From: Bacteriovorax sp.
Lineage (GTDB): Bacteria; Bdellovibrionota; Bacteriovoracia; Bacteriovoracales; Bacteriovoracaceae
Assembly (NCBI GenBank): GCA_028710485.1
Contig: JAQTTZ010000009.1
Span: 1 to 64,000 of the forward strand
Reading direction: 5' to 3'
DNA length: 64,000 nt
Shown: positions 34,372 through 43,359 of the stretch, piece after piece
Layout: the number at the start of each line of letters is the position of its first letter
Position numbering within the stretch: position 1 is the stretch's first letter
Position numbers and translations under genes: made by a program
The notes under the pieces: generated by a model
The model's database searches: none
Seen by the model: only the letters and a program-made list of their open reading frames with translations
Told to the model about the DNA's origin: nothing

Positions 34372-35526
34372 ATGCGCATTCTTTATCTGTCGGTAATCGT
34401 TTTAATTTCTTTTCAGTTGCAAGCGAGAACCTTGCAGGTGATGTCGTATAATGTTGAAAATCTTTTCGATGCAAAACACGATGTTATCAATAATATTGAT
34501 AAAAAAGATTGGACCTTTCTTCCCAAAGACGCTCCTGGAAAAAAAGAGGCGTGTCTAGGTGAGAAAAATAAACATCATCGAAAAGAATGCCTGGCCTCAG
34601 ACTGGACTGATGCCAAAGTCGATCTGAAAATTTCTCAGATAAATGATGTTGTTACTAAAGAGCGTTCTCTTCCGGATTTCTTGGGATTAGTTGAAGTTGA
34701 AAATAGCAATGTCGTTGGTCGCCTGGCCAAAAAGTTAGGCTATGAAAATTTTGAAATTACAGAAAGTCCCGATGAGCGCGGAGTGGATGTAGCACTTCTT
34801 TATAAAAACACAAAAGACGTAAGAAAAATCTCGAGAACTGAACATATTGTTCCAGTCGACTATGCCACCCGAAATATTTTAGAAGTAGAATTTTTAATTG
34901 ATGAAAAATACCCTCTGACTATTTTTGTTAATCACTGGCCTTCTCTGGCCAATCCCGATTCGTGGAGAATTAAAGCAGCAGAAATTTTGGTCAAACGATC
35001 GCAAGAAATTCTAAGAAAGAATCCAAAGATGGCAATCATGGCGCTGGGAGATTTTAATACGATCGACGATAATAGCCCACATCCTTTTAAGACGGTACTT
35101 TTTAAAGACAATCTTTTTACGGATGTGGGCCAAGCTTTTTTTGAAGATAAGCATATTGATGAAAAAACTAAAAAGACAATGGCCCCTGGAACCTATTACT
35201 TTGCTCCTAAAGATCAATGGAATTTCTTAGATCATTTTTTCGTGAATAAAGTATTAATGGATGGAAAAGATATCAAGCTGGTTTTAAAGTCCTTCGAAAT
35301 TTATTCTCCCGTTTTTATCAATCACGACTTGAAGAAAAAATTCTATGAGGGTGAACAGAAAAATATTAAAATTGTAGTTTCGCCTATGCGATTTGATACG
35401 GAAGGTACGAGCAAAGAGACTATTGGCTATTCTGATCATTATCCCATTTTAGTTAAACTTGATTATCCCGAGACTATAGTTACTAAAGTTCGAAAAAATA
35501 ATAAAAAGTCGAAGGTGAAATCTTAG
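34372..35526 (+). CDS. Secreted endonuclease/exonuclease/phosphatase-family protein
   Basis: The 384-residue product has a signal peptide (cleavage after LQA, about residue 18) and an EEP/DNase I-type fold: YNVENLFDAKHD, the metal-binding Glu in GLVEVEN, NHWPS, the GDFNTIDD block and the terminal SDHYPI. Many such secreted proteins are nucleases, but phosphatases share the fold. Export suits degradation of extracellular or prey DNA; this is inference. GGGAG precedes the start. The last four bases overlap the convergent M48 gene. Confidence 0.82.
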   Translation: MRILYLSVIVLISFQLQARTLQVMSYNVENLFDAKHDVINNIDKKDWTFLPKDAPGKKEACLGEKNKHHRKECLASDWTDAKVDLKISQINDVVTKERSLPDFLGLVEVENSNVVGRLAKKLGYENFEITESPDERGVDVALLYKNTKDVRKISRTEHIVPVDYATRNILEVEFLIDEKYPLTIFVNHWPSLANPDSWRIKAAEILVKRSQEILRKNPKMAIMALGDFNTIDDNSPHPFKTVLFKDNLFTDVGQAFFEDKHIDEKTKKTMAPGTYYFAPKDQWNFLDHFFVNKVLMDGKDIKLVLKSFEIYSPVFINHDLKKKFYEGEQKNIKIVVSPMRFDTEGTSKETIGYSDHYPILVKLDYPETIVTKVRKNNKKSKVKS

Positions 35527-36314
35527 AATTCTTGTCCAATTCCAAGTTTCGGAGAAGATTGATATTCAGTAAGTGCTTTTGGCAACAAACTTTGCAAATG
35601 CTCTTTTCTTTGTGGGCTTGGAGGGTGAGTTGATAAAAAGGCCGGAGGGGATTTTCCACCTGCCTGAGAGAATCTGTCCCAAAAATTAACGGCTTCTTGA
35701 GGATCATAGCCCGCACGAGACATAAGAGTTAATCCAATTTCATCTGCTTCTGTTTCATTAGCACGAGAAAAAGGAAGAATAATTCCAATTGTTGCTCCAA
35801 CTCCAAGAGCGGCCATGACCAGGCCCTTTTTATCAGGATCCATTTTTGCCAACCCCACCGCTGCTAATCCGGCAAGGGCCACGTTGGTGGCCATTGCCTG
35901 GGTCATCCGTTGTCCTCCGTGGCGAGCGATGGCATGACCAATTTCATGGCCCATAACTGTTGCCAGTCCGGCCTCATTCTTGGCGTATTTAAAAATTCCA
36001 GTGTAGACCGCAACTTTTCCACCCGGAAGGCAGAATGCATTAGGAGTATCGCTTTGAAGTGTTTTGAACTCCCATTTAAAGTCTGGTTGATTGGCAATGG
36101 CCGCTATACGTTTGCCGATGGCCTCAACCATTTTTGCTTCTCTGGTTCCGGTGACAACTTTTTCTTTTGCTAAAATATCACGATAAGCTTCTTCACCTTG
36201 CTGATTCTCAGTTTCAGAACTTGTCAGCAAAAAGGCCTGCTTTCCGGAGATTGGAGTGGTTGAACAAGCGGAAGTAAAGGCCGTGATGATCAGGATGCAA
36301 AATATTTTTTTCAT
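35523..36314 (-). CDS. Lipoprotein M48 metalloprotease (LoiP/YcaL-like)
   Basis: The 263-residue product has a lipobox FTSAC (lipidated Cys17) and a soluble M48 domain: HEIGHAIARHGGQRM supplies the zinc histidines, NETEADEIG the third ligand, and STHPPSPQR closes the domain. E. coli LoiP, YcaL and BepA are periplasmic members that degrade misassembled outer-membrane proteins. Length and architecture fit LoiP/YcaL and lack the TPR tail of BepA. Confidence 0.88.
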   Translation of the reverse strand: MKKIFCILIITAFTSACSTTPISGKQAFLLTSSETENQQGEEAYRDILAKEKVVTGTREAKMVEAIGKRIAAIANQPDFKWEFKTLQSDTPNAFCLPGGKVAVYTGIFKYAKNEAGLATVMGHEIGHAIARHGGQRMTQAMATNVALAGLAAVGLAKMDPDKKGLVMAALGVGATIGIILPFSRANETEADEIGLTLMSRAGYDPQEAVNFWDRFSQAGGKSPPAFLSTHPPSPQRKEHLQSLLPKALTEYQSSPKLGIGQEF

Positions 36315-36583
36315 CTCTTACCTTTTTGATCTAGTATGATTTCGTCGATTAAAACATCTATTTTAAATTTCTGAGAACACTGTTTAAGCAGGTGCTGGAC
36401 CTCGCCTTGGAGCAGAATATCGCCTTTTAAATCGATGTCTCTATACTGAGTATGAGGCTCATAGGGTAGAGTTGAGTAAAAGCATAGACCATCGTTTGAT
36501 TCCAGTTGGAAATATAAAAAAGCGGAGTCCTCTTTATTGAGGCGAATAATGTAGTGAAAAAGTTGACTAGAGTGATTAAGCAT
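36311..36583 (-). CDS. Small protein resembling DUF4911
   Basis: The 90-residue product has no signal peptide. Alternating strands (YIIRLNKEDSAFLYFQLESNDGL, then YRDIDLKGDILLQGEVQHLLKQC) recall the small DUF4911 family, an assignment I make with low confidence. Its stop overlaps the start of the M48 lipoprotein gene, so the pair is translationally coupled. Function unknown. Confidence 0.55.
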   Translation of the reverse strand: MLNHSSQLFHYIIRLNKEDSAFLYFQLESNDGLCFYSTLPYEPHTQYRDIDLKGDILLQGEVQHLLKQCSQKFKIDVLIDEIILDQKGKR

Positions 36584-36678
36584 ATATGACCTTCCAAATC
36601 CGTTGACTTGTTTTTGATCTGATTTAGAATAAAAGTTAAGTTATCGCTTTCACATTTACAAGTCATGGAGGACAAAAA

Positions 36679-37491
36679 GTGAAAAGGAAATATGCCATGA
36701 AGGCGCCTCTTGCATTGCTCTTAGTATGTAATGCATTGTTTTTCACTTCGTGTTCGTCGTTATTGTCTCATCGAGGCTTGACGGTGGACTCTGCTCAGCA
36801 GGGTCAGAGCACCGCTCCACCGGCCATGGTTCCAAAGGAGCAATATGATGAACTGGCTAGGAAATATCAAGAGTTGCTCAATCTTTCAAAAAATCAATTA
36901 GCTAAAACTGAGGCTCCGGCGGCGATGGCACCTGTTGTTACCCCTCATAATATTGATGGCAATGTTCAAACCAAGCCAGAAGTGGGCGCTTCTTCGGCGC
37001 TTGATCCTTCTGACTTAGTCAATCGTATCGATAAAGCGATTCCTGATACTGCTGCACTAGATTCGGTTGATGCTCTTAAAGCGGAAAGTCCGCAAGCAGA
37101 GAAAGGGCCACCAGTTCCAACCAGCATGGGGGTTCAGCATGTCAATAATACTGATGATATCGACGAGCAAATTACTAGATTGCGTGAAGTTCAAGAATTA
37201 GTGAAAGTAAATAAGTTTGATAGCGCTTTAACTCTTTTAAAAGAACTAGAAAATTCCAAAGAAAAACAAATTGTAGTAAGAGCGAAAATGATGCTGGGAG
37301 ATTTACTTTTTAATCAAGGCGAATACGATTTGGCGTCACAAGTATATGAAGAAGTTATTAAAAAATATGCTTTTTCAGGTCAAGTCCTGAAAGCGTTGGG
37401 AAAATTAGTGGCCTGTAGTGAGAAATTAAAACAACCAGAAAAGCAAGCGAAGTACTATTCTTTGTTGCATGATTTTTTTGAGGCCAGTTAA
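36679..37491 (+). CDS. TPR lipoprotein, YbgF/BamD-like tail
   Basis: GTG 36679 has GGAGG 7 nt upstream. The 270-residue product has a lipobox FTSC (lipidated Cys about 25), a short coiled coil (EQYDELARKYQELLNLSKNQL, near 55-75), a Pro/Ala-rich low-complexity stretch (about 80-165) and at least two TPR units (about 170-265, with ARAKMMLGDLLFNQGEYDLASQVYEEV-like consensus). The order coiled coil-linker-TPR is that of CpoB/YbgF, which couples Tol-Pal with wall synthesis, although this gene is far from tol. It is followed after 2 nt by the LysM gene. Confidence 0.72.
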   Translation: MKRKYAMKAPLALLLVCNALFFTSCSSLLSHRGLTVDSAQQGQSTAPPAMVPKEQYDELARKYQELLNLSKNQLAKTEAPAAMAPVVTPHNIDGNVQTKPEVGASSALDPSDLVNRIDKAIPDTAALDSVDALKAESPQAEKGPPVPTSMGVQHVNNTDDIDEQITRLREVQELVKVNKFDSALTLLKELENSKEKQIVVRAKMMLGDLLFNQGEYDLASQVYEEVIKKYAFSGQVLKALGKLVACSEKLKQPEKQAKYYSLLHDFFEAS

Positions 37492-37493
37492 TT

Positions 37494-39689
37494 TTGAATA
37501 AATATTTTTTTCTAGTCATTCTCGCAGGCCTAATGGCACTTCAAACTAAGGCCCAAGACTCAGTGTCTTCTGATTTAGAAGAAGTAAACGTGTATGAATC
37601 GTTAAAAAAATCAGGTGATGCTCCAGCTAATTCCGCTCCAGATGTAAAAATGTCTACACTTGAAGAACAAGACGATTTACAGTCCTTGAAAGAAGATATT
37701 GGTGATGTCGTTTTTGAAAAAGATAAAAAAACGACAGCAGATAAAAAAAATGAAGTTGAAACTGGGGCCGAAACAGCTCAAGTTCCAGCGGAAGATACAA
37801 AAAAAGAGGAAACAAAAAAAGAAGAATCAAAAAAAGGGACCCTAAGCGTTGTCAGTCCCACCAAAGGACAAACAACGGAGGCAGCTGCCACAGACAAAAC
37901 TGAAATTATCCCAGATAAAGACGCAGGATTTGATGTCGGGAGCGAAGAAAAAAAGCTGCTCGAACTTTCAAAATATGTCCAAAAGAAAATAACAGGAAAA
38001 GAATGGGATGATATTGCTGTTAAAGCAAAATTAGAAAAATATGAAGTTCAAAGAGGGGATTACCTCTGGAAGATTTCTAAGAAATTATTTGGCTCTGGGT
38101 TTTACTATTCAAAAATTTGGGCCTTAAATCCACAGATTGCCAATCCACATGAAATTGAGCCTGGAACTATTTTAGCTTTTGATACAGGAGATGCGGATAC
38201 TCTACCTAATGTTCAGGTGGGAGAGTTTACAGATGACGAAATGGGTACGAGCAAGCCGGGAACTAGGTACGCTGGTCCTAGTGAAAGTGAGCGCCCAGGT
38301 TGGATTAAAGAGAGAAAAAAACTTCTCGACCAAGGTGTTTATTTTCAATTTGCATCTGAAGAAACATATGATGATCTTGAACGCTTAGAAAAAGCACAAA
38401 AGAATGTAGAGTATGAAAAATACGATCCTCCAATGTCAGAGGTCGGAATTAAAGAGCCATCTGATCAATATGACAGTACTGGTTTTGATAAAAGTTCTAA
38501 GATTGTTTTCAATTATAAAGAAGGATTTTTTCTTAATAGTTTCGTGACTACTAACGTAGTTCAAGACTTAGGTGAGATTAAAAACGCACAAAAAGAATCA
38601 GTTTTTATTCATCGATTTGATACTATTTACGTAAGTTTCGATAAATCTGCCAAAGTAAAACCGGGCGATCTTTTTTCGGTTTATACCGCTGGTGGAGAAA
38701 TTAAAAATCCTATCTCTGACCGCTCGGGATTTGTTTACACCACTACCGCGCAAATTAAAACTATCCAAAAAAAAGATGATGTTTGGGAATGTAGTGTTGT
38801 CGAGCAATCGGGAATTGTGCAACGTAAAGACCGCATCACTGTCTACACTCCAAAAATTGGGAAAATTGCACGAACTTATAGCAAGCGCAGTGTAGAGGCG
38901 GCGATTATCGGAAGTTATCGTGAGTCTCTGGTTGGTATTGCCTTTGGTGATGTTGTTTATCTGGATCGAGGACGAGCTGATGGGGTAGAGCTAGGAAATC
39001 TTTTTGAAGTCTATTCTTTTGTCGATCGTGGAACTAATCGAAAAATTACGCCTAGTCCGACTTATAAAGTTGGTGAGTTGACCGTTATAAATATTACCGA
39101 CAATTTTGCCACGGCCCTAGTTACAAATTCTTCAAATGAAATAAGTTTGGGAAGTATCTCAATCACTAAAACTCAGGAAGAAGCAGCACGCGCCATTCGT
39201 TTAAAGAGCAAAGATAAATTAAAAGATGTGAAAACACTTGAAGGAAAAGCACTTGATGAATTGGATGTTGAATTAAATCTTGATGATGTAAGTCAAGACA
39301 TTCTCAATAAAGCAGATAAGATTCAATTAACTGAGGACGAACTAGAAGAACTAGAACGCCAGGAAAGAGATAAATCAGTCATTAAAGATTCAGAGCGCGA
39401 TGTAAAAGAACTCGACCGTCTTGAAAGCGAAATTCAAGATTCAGAAAAATCTCTCAACGAATCGAAAGTTGATGAAGATAAATTCTTAGAACAATCAAGC
39501 CTTGAAGAGCATGAAAAGAAAGCAAAACAACCCGACGCAAATGCATTTGAATCGATTAATGAAATTGAAAAGGACATTGGAAGAAAATATTTAGATGAAG
39601 ACATCAATAACAAAGAAAATCCATTCGGTCTCACTGAGTTTGACCTTGAAGAAGTGGACGAGTTGTTGAATACTGGTCCAAAAAAATAA
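37494..39689 (+). CDS. Large secreted LysM protein with acidic coiled-coil tail
   Basis: The 731-residue product starts at TTG 37494 with GAGG 10 nt upstream and has a signal peptide (cleavage after TKAQ). A charged low-complexity stretch (to about 170) leads to a LysM peptidoglycan-binding domain (about 182-228, YEVQRGDYLWKISKKLFG and NPHEIEPGTILAF), a beta-rich middle (about 320-560) with a repeated GDxFxVY-type unit, and a Glu/Asp/Lys-rich coiled tail (about 560-715). It likely binds the wall and spans the periplasm, with the TPR lipoprotein as partner. Confidence 0.78.
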   Translation: MNKYFFLVILAGLMALQTKAQDSVSSDLEEVNVYESLKKSGDAPANSAPDVKMSTLEEQDDLQSLKEDIGDVVFEKDKKTTADKKNEVETGAETAQVPAEDTKKEETKKEESKKGTLSVVSPTKGQTTEAAATDKTEIIPDKDAGFDVGSEEKKLLELSKYVQKKITGKEWDDIAVKAKLEKYEVQRGDYLWKISKKLFGSGFYYSKIWALNPQIANPHEIEPGTILAFDTGDADTLPNVQVGEFTDDEMGTSKPGTRYAGPSESERPGWIKERKKLLDQGVYFQFASEETYDDLERLEKAQKNVEYEKYDPPMSEVGIKEPSDQYDSTGFDKSSKIVFNYKEGFFLNSFVTTNVVQDLGEIKNAQKESVFIHRFDTIYVSFDKSAKVKPGDLFSVYTAGGEIKNPISDRSGFVYTTTAQIKTIQKKDDVWECSVVEQSGIVQRKDRITVYTPKIGKIARTYSKRSVEAAIIGSYRESLVGIAFGDVVYLDRGRADGVELGNLFEVYSFVDRGTNRKITPSPTYKVGELTVINITDNFATALVTNSSNEISLGSISITKTQEEAARAIRLKSKDKLKDVKTLEGKALDELDVELNLDDVSQDILNKADKIQLTEDELEELERQERDKSVIKDSERDVKELDRLESEIQDSEKSLNESKVDEDKFLEQSSLEEHEKKAKQPDANAFESINEIEKDIGRKYLDEDINNKENPFGLTEFDLEEVDELLNTGPKK

Positions 39690-39708
39690 TTAATTAAAGG
39701 TAAAAAAT

Positions 39709-42231
39709 ATGTGTGCTAAAGCTGTTGCTAAAAAATCGGCCGCAAAAAAGACTCCTGTGAAAAAAGCAGTAGTTACTAAAAAAGCGGCTCCAAAAGCAAA
39801 ATTAGCTGTAAAGATGCCTTCGAAACTATCTGCCAAGGCTTCAAAAGCTGTAGGGAAAGTCGTTGAAGAAGACGTTATCTCATCCGCAAAGCTTGGAAAA
39901 TATGATTTAGTAATAGTGGAATCACCTTCAAAAGCCAAAACCATTAAAAAATACTTGGGTCGTAATTATCAAGTTGTGGCTTCTAATGGACATATAAAAG
40001 ATCTTCCAAAATCAAAACTAGGCGTCGATGTAAAAGACGATTTTGCACTCGATCTTGTTCCGATCACTGGAAAAAAAGATAAGATCGAGCGCATTCAAGA
40101 ACTCGCTCGATACGCCAATCAAATTTACCTCGCCCCCGATATGGACCGTGAAGGAGAGGCGATTGCTTTCCATTTAGCAGAAGAAATTGGTAAAAAGAAA
40201 AATATTCACCGTGTAGTTTTTAACGCCGTTACAAAGTCTGCGGTTAAAAATGCAATTGATAATCCGACCGAACTTAATCAACAGATGTACGATTCGCAAA
40301 AAACGAGACGAGTACTCGATCGTTTGGTGGGTTATAAGATTTCACCAATTCTTTGGGATAAAGTTCAACGCGGGATTTCAGCAGGGAGAGTACAGTCAGT
40401 TGCTTTAAGAGTCATTGTCGATCGCGAAGATGTTATCAAAGCATTTACTCCAGAAAAATGGTTTTCAATTCAAGGTGAATTAGAAAAAAAGAATATTAAT
40501 TTCGAAGTTCGCTACTACGGTGAAGAGGCCGGTAAAAAAACTGACCTGGATGGACCTGAAGCTGAAGTCTTATCAAAAAAGATTCTTACCGATATTAAAG
40601 GTAAGACACTAAAAGCTATCGAAGTTAAAAAGAAAGAGCGCAAGCAAAACCCAACTGCACCATTTACCACATCCAAACTTCAGCAGGAAGCGGCCAACAA
40701 GTTAGGCTTCACTGCGAAGAAAACAATGATGATTGCCCAAATGCTATATGAAGGAGTTCAACTAAGAGATCACGGTCTTCAAGGTTTAATTACTTATATG
40801 AGAACGGATTCAGTGCGAACTGAGCCAGAGGCCATGAAAGCTCTTCGTGAATTCATCCCTAATAAATACGGTAAAGATTTTCTCTCAACAGAAGAGATTA
40901 CTTATAAGAAGAAAGGTACGAGCAAAGTTCAGGATGCCCATGAGGCCATCCGTCCAACTTCGTTTGAGTTCACTCCAGAAGAAGTGCGTGGAGATCTTGA
41001 TCCAGATCAACAAAAACTCTATGAAATGATTTGGAATAAATTTATTTCTTCACAAATGTCACCAGCTATCATTGATCAAACTTCGGTGACTTTCGAGTCA
41101 GGCGGACATTTTTTCAAATCAAATGGATCAATTGTTAAATTCCCAGGTTTTAGAACAGTTTATTTAGATTCCCTAGCTGAAAAGCAAAGTAGAAAAGAAG
41201 CAGATTCAGAAGATGTGGAAGAATCAAAATCAGGTCTTCTTCCAGAAATCAGTGAAGGAGAGACTTTTACTCAAAAAAAACTGATTGATATGGAAGAGCA
41301 TTGGACTTCTCCGCCTCCAAGATTTAACGAAGCAAGTTTAGTTAAAGCTCTTGAAGAAGATGGAATCGGACGCCCATCAACTTATGCTGCGATTATTTCA
41401 AATATTCAAGACCGTGGATACGTCGAAAAAATAGAAAATAGATTTATTCCTACAGAGCTGGGAACAGTTGTTTGTAAAATGTTAGTGGAGAGTTTCCCTG
41501 ACGTTATGGATATTGAATTTACAGCTAAAGTTGAAGAGCTTCTCGATAAAATCGAAGAAGGTGAAGTTAATTGGAAAAAAGTTTTACGCGATTTCTGGAA
41601 GGGATTTGAGCTCACTTTAGAAAAAGCTAAAGAAGAGATGAAGAACTTAAAAAAACAATCAATTCCAACTGGTGTTCATTGTAGAAAATGCGCTGACGGC
41701 GAATACCAAATTAAATGGGGAAAGAACGGCCAGTTTTTTGCTTGTTCAAATTATCCAGATTGTAATTCAACCGAAGATTTTAAAAAGAACCTCGATGGAT
41801 CATATCTAATCGTTGATAAAGTTTTTGCTAATGACCCTTGCCCGACTTGTGGTAAGCGCATGGCAATTAAAAAAGGAAAGTACGGAAAGTTCCTGGCTTG
41901 TGAAGAGTATCCTACTTGTGCGACGACTTTGCCATTTACGCTCGATATTCATTGCCCTGAATGTAAAGTTGGAAAATTTGCTGAGAAGAAAAGTCGTTAC
42001 GGTAAATTCTTTTATGGCTGTTCAACTTATCCTACATGTTCAAATGCCATGTGGACTAAGCCTTTTCCATTTGCCTGCCCAAAGTGTGGATATGCAGTAA
42101 TGGGGGAGAAGTTTACCAAGAAACTTGGTAAGCAGTTAGAGTGTCCGAAGTGTCGCCATCGCGTTGATATGGCCGATACGCCATTTCATGTTGAAGAAGA
42201 AAAAGTAGAATTTGTAGAGGAAGGGGCTTAG
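39709..42231 (+). CDS. topA: DNA topoisomerase I with lysine/alanine-rich N-terminal tail
   Basis: The 840-residue type IA topoisomerase has the TOPRIM domain (YDLVIVESPSKAKTIKKYLG; DMDREGEA), the catalytic Tyr363 in LITYMRTDSVR, and four C-terminal Cys4 zinc-ribbon modules (C-x2-C...C-x5-C, about 650-825). It relaxes negative supercoils. The first 55 residues are an unusual extension made of Lys, Ala, Pro and Val (AKKSAAKKTPVKKAV), like histone H1 tails, which probably adds non-specific DNA binding. An alternative start after the tail is not supported by a ribosome-binding site. Confidence 0.95.
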   Translation: MCAKAVAKKSAAKKTPVKKAVVTKKAAPKAKLAVKMPSKLSAKASKAVGKVVEEDVISSAKLGKYDLVIVESPSKAKTIKKYLGRNYQVVASNGHIKDLPKSKLGVDVKDDFALDLVPITGKKDKIERIQELARYANQIYLAPDMDREGEAIAFHLAEEIGKKKNIHRVVFNAVTKSAVKNAIDNPTELNQQMYDSQKTRRVLDRLVGYKISPILWDKVQRGISAGRVQSVALRVIVDREDVIKAFTPEKWFSIQGELEKKNINFEVRYYGEEAGKKTDLDGPEAEVLSKKILTDIKGKTLKAIEVKKKERKQNPTAPFTTSKLQQEAANKLGFTAKKTMMIAQMLYEGVQLRDHGLQGLITYMRTDSVRTEPEAMKALREFIPNKYGKDFLSTEEITYKKKGTSKVQDAHEAIRPTSFEFTPEEVRGDLDPDQQKLYEMIWNKFISSQMSPAIIDQTSVTFESGGHFFKSNGSIVKFPGFRTVYLDSLAEKQSRKEADSEDVEESKSGLLPEISEGETFTQKKLIDMEEHWTSPPPRFNEASLVKALEEDGIGRPSTYAAIISNIQDRGYVEKIENRFIPTELGTVVCKMLVESFPDVMDIEFTAKVEELLDKIEEGEVNWKKVLRDFWKGFELTLEKAKEEMKNLKKQSIPTGVHCRKCADGEYQIKWGKNGQFFACSNYPDCNSTEDFKKNLDGSYLIVDKVFANDPCPTCGKRMAIKKGKYGKFLACEEYPTCATTLPFTLDIHCPECKVGKFAEKKSRYGKFFYGCSTYPTCSNAMWTKPFPFACPKCGYAVMGEKFTKKLGKQLECPKCRHRVDMADTPFHVEEEKVEFVEEGA

Positions 42232-42250
42232 GCCACTTTCTCATATAATG

Positions 42251-43225
42251 CTATTTTAAGGCCTGGCACTCAGAGGAAATAAGTTTCATTTTGGTTTCAA
42301 ATAAACACCCTTCAAAGAAGGTAAGGTTTTCCTGCAGCTGTTTAACGGTGTGATCGCGGTTTTCGGCTACCGTTAGAAAAATCGAATTGACTGAATCAAT
42401 GAGTGGTAACGAAGGAAGTTGCAATCTTTTAGCTGAATAATCAATAAGAGCGTCGACCACTTGTTCGTTGCTTGAATTAAAAGGCCTTATGGCCAAAAAC
42501 CAACGGCGCATATCAGAGAAATAATGATAAGGAGAAATATTAGTTGGGGCATTCCCGTTTTCATAGCGCGCAATCATGTCGTTTAAATCAATCATCCAGC
42601 GAGAGAGTTCAATTCTCATACTGGCACCTTTATAAAAATATAGATCGGCTGAATTATATTTCGAATCTTTACACACATTAATGTTTTTCAGGCTTAAAAG
42701 TGGATAACCTTCAATACTTGTTAAATCGTAGTCAGAAAGTGTTTTTAAAATTTTGTCATTTAAAACTTTCTCGGAGCAGCTCATCTTGAGTTTTGGATTT
42801 GTTTCACCATTATTGGTGCGAATTTTTCCTGTATCAGAACTTTGATCAAGCAAATTTATGCTGCCAAAAAGAATTTTATGAAGTTTCATAATATCGTTAA
42901 ATTCTAAATAAATGGGGCTTAGTTTTTTAACAAATTTCTGGCCATTATTCCAGTTTGGCCATTCTTTATTTTTCGAGAGAGTTATTTCGCTGTGATTAAG
43001 AAGATCATTTTTAGCAGAAAAATAAGATATCTTTCCCAGGGCCTTTGGAATTTTAAATCCTTTTAGATCGGTTATGGTAATGGAGAATGTTTTGAACTCA
43101 GTAGATAGCGATTGAAAGCGATCCTGGGCCTTGCACTCCAACTCGTAGGGCTTCATAATATCGCTACATCCAAAAGCCTGGAAGCATCCGAGTAAGATAA
43201 ATAAAGCTAAAGAGAGAATTCGCAT
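42251..43225 (-). CDS. Secreted protein of unknown function
   Basis: The 324-residue product has a signal peptide (MRILSLALFILLGCFQAFG, cleavage near residue 19). Seven or so cysteines in the mature chain could form disulfides. It is mixed alpha/beta with WPNWNNGQKFVKKL and SYHYFSDMRRWFLAIRP-like segments, but no family is recognised. It is convergent with topA, 19 bp apart, and divergent from the MFS gene. Nothing around it indicates a role. Confidence 0.65.
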   Translation of the reverse strand: MRILSLALFILLGCFQAFGCSDIMKPYELECKAQDRFQSLSTEFKTFSITITDLKGFKIPKALGKISYFSAKNDLLNHSEITLSKNKEWPNWNNGQKFVKKLSPIYLEFNDIMKLHKILFGSINLLDQSSDTGKIRTNNGETNPKLKMSCSEKVLNDKILKTLSDYDLTSIEGYPLLSLKNINVCKDSKYNSADLYFYKGASMRIELSRWMIDLNDMIARYENGNAPTNISPYHYFSDMRRWFLAIRPFNSSNEQVVDALIDYSAKRLQLPSLPLIDSVNSIFLTVAENRDHTVKQLQENLTFFEGCLFETKMKLISSECQALK

Positions 43226-43290
43226 ACGGCCTTTATATCAAAAGAATGGCCATCACGACTTAAATGAGAAAAAATTATACCCTAAAGATT

Positions 43291-43322
43291 CAGAAGGTCA
43301 GAAGGTCAGAAGGTCAGAAGAT
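43291..43322 (+). repeat. 8-bp tandem repeat, four units
   Basis: CAGAAGGT occurs three times exactly and a fourth time as CAGAAGAT. The unit is not a multiple of three, so gain or loss of a copy would shift the frame if it is translated, or alter leader spacing if not. Confidence 0.9.
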
Positions 43323-43359
43323 CGTTCTCCCCGTCTTAAAACTTAAGGGGTTAAACAAC

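Noticed and set aside
39690-39944. Minus-strand frame opposite the topA tail (Phe/Ala-rich)
   Set aside because: It is the mirror of Lys/Ala codons in the topA extension; no ribosome-binding site and no independent evidence.
42232-42280. AGGCC / GGCCT pair as a terminator for topA
   Set aside because: The loop would be 27 nt and there is no T-run.
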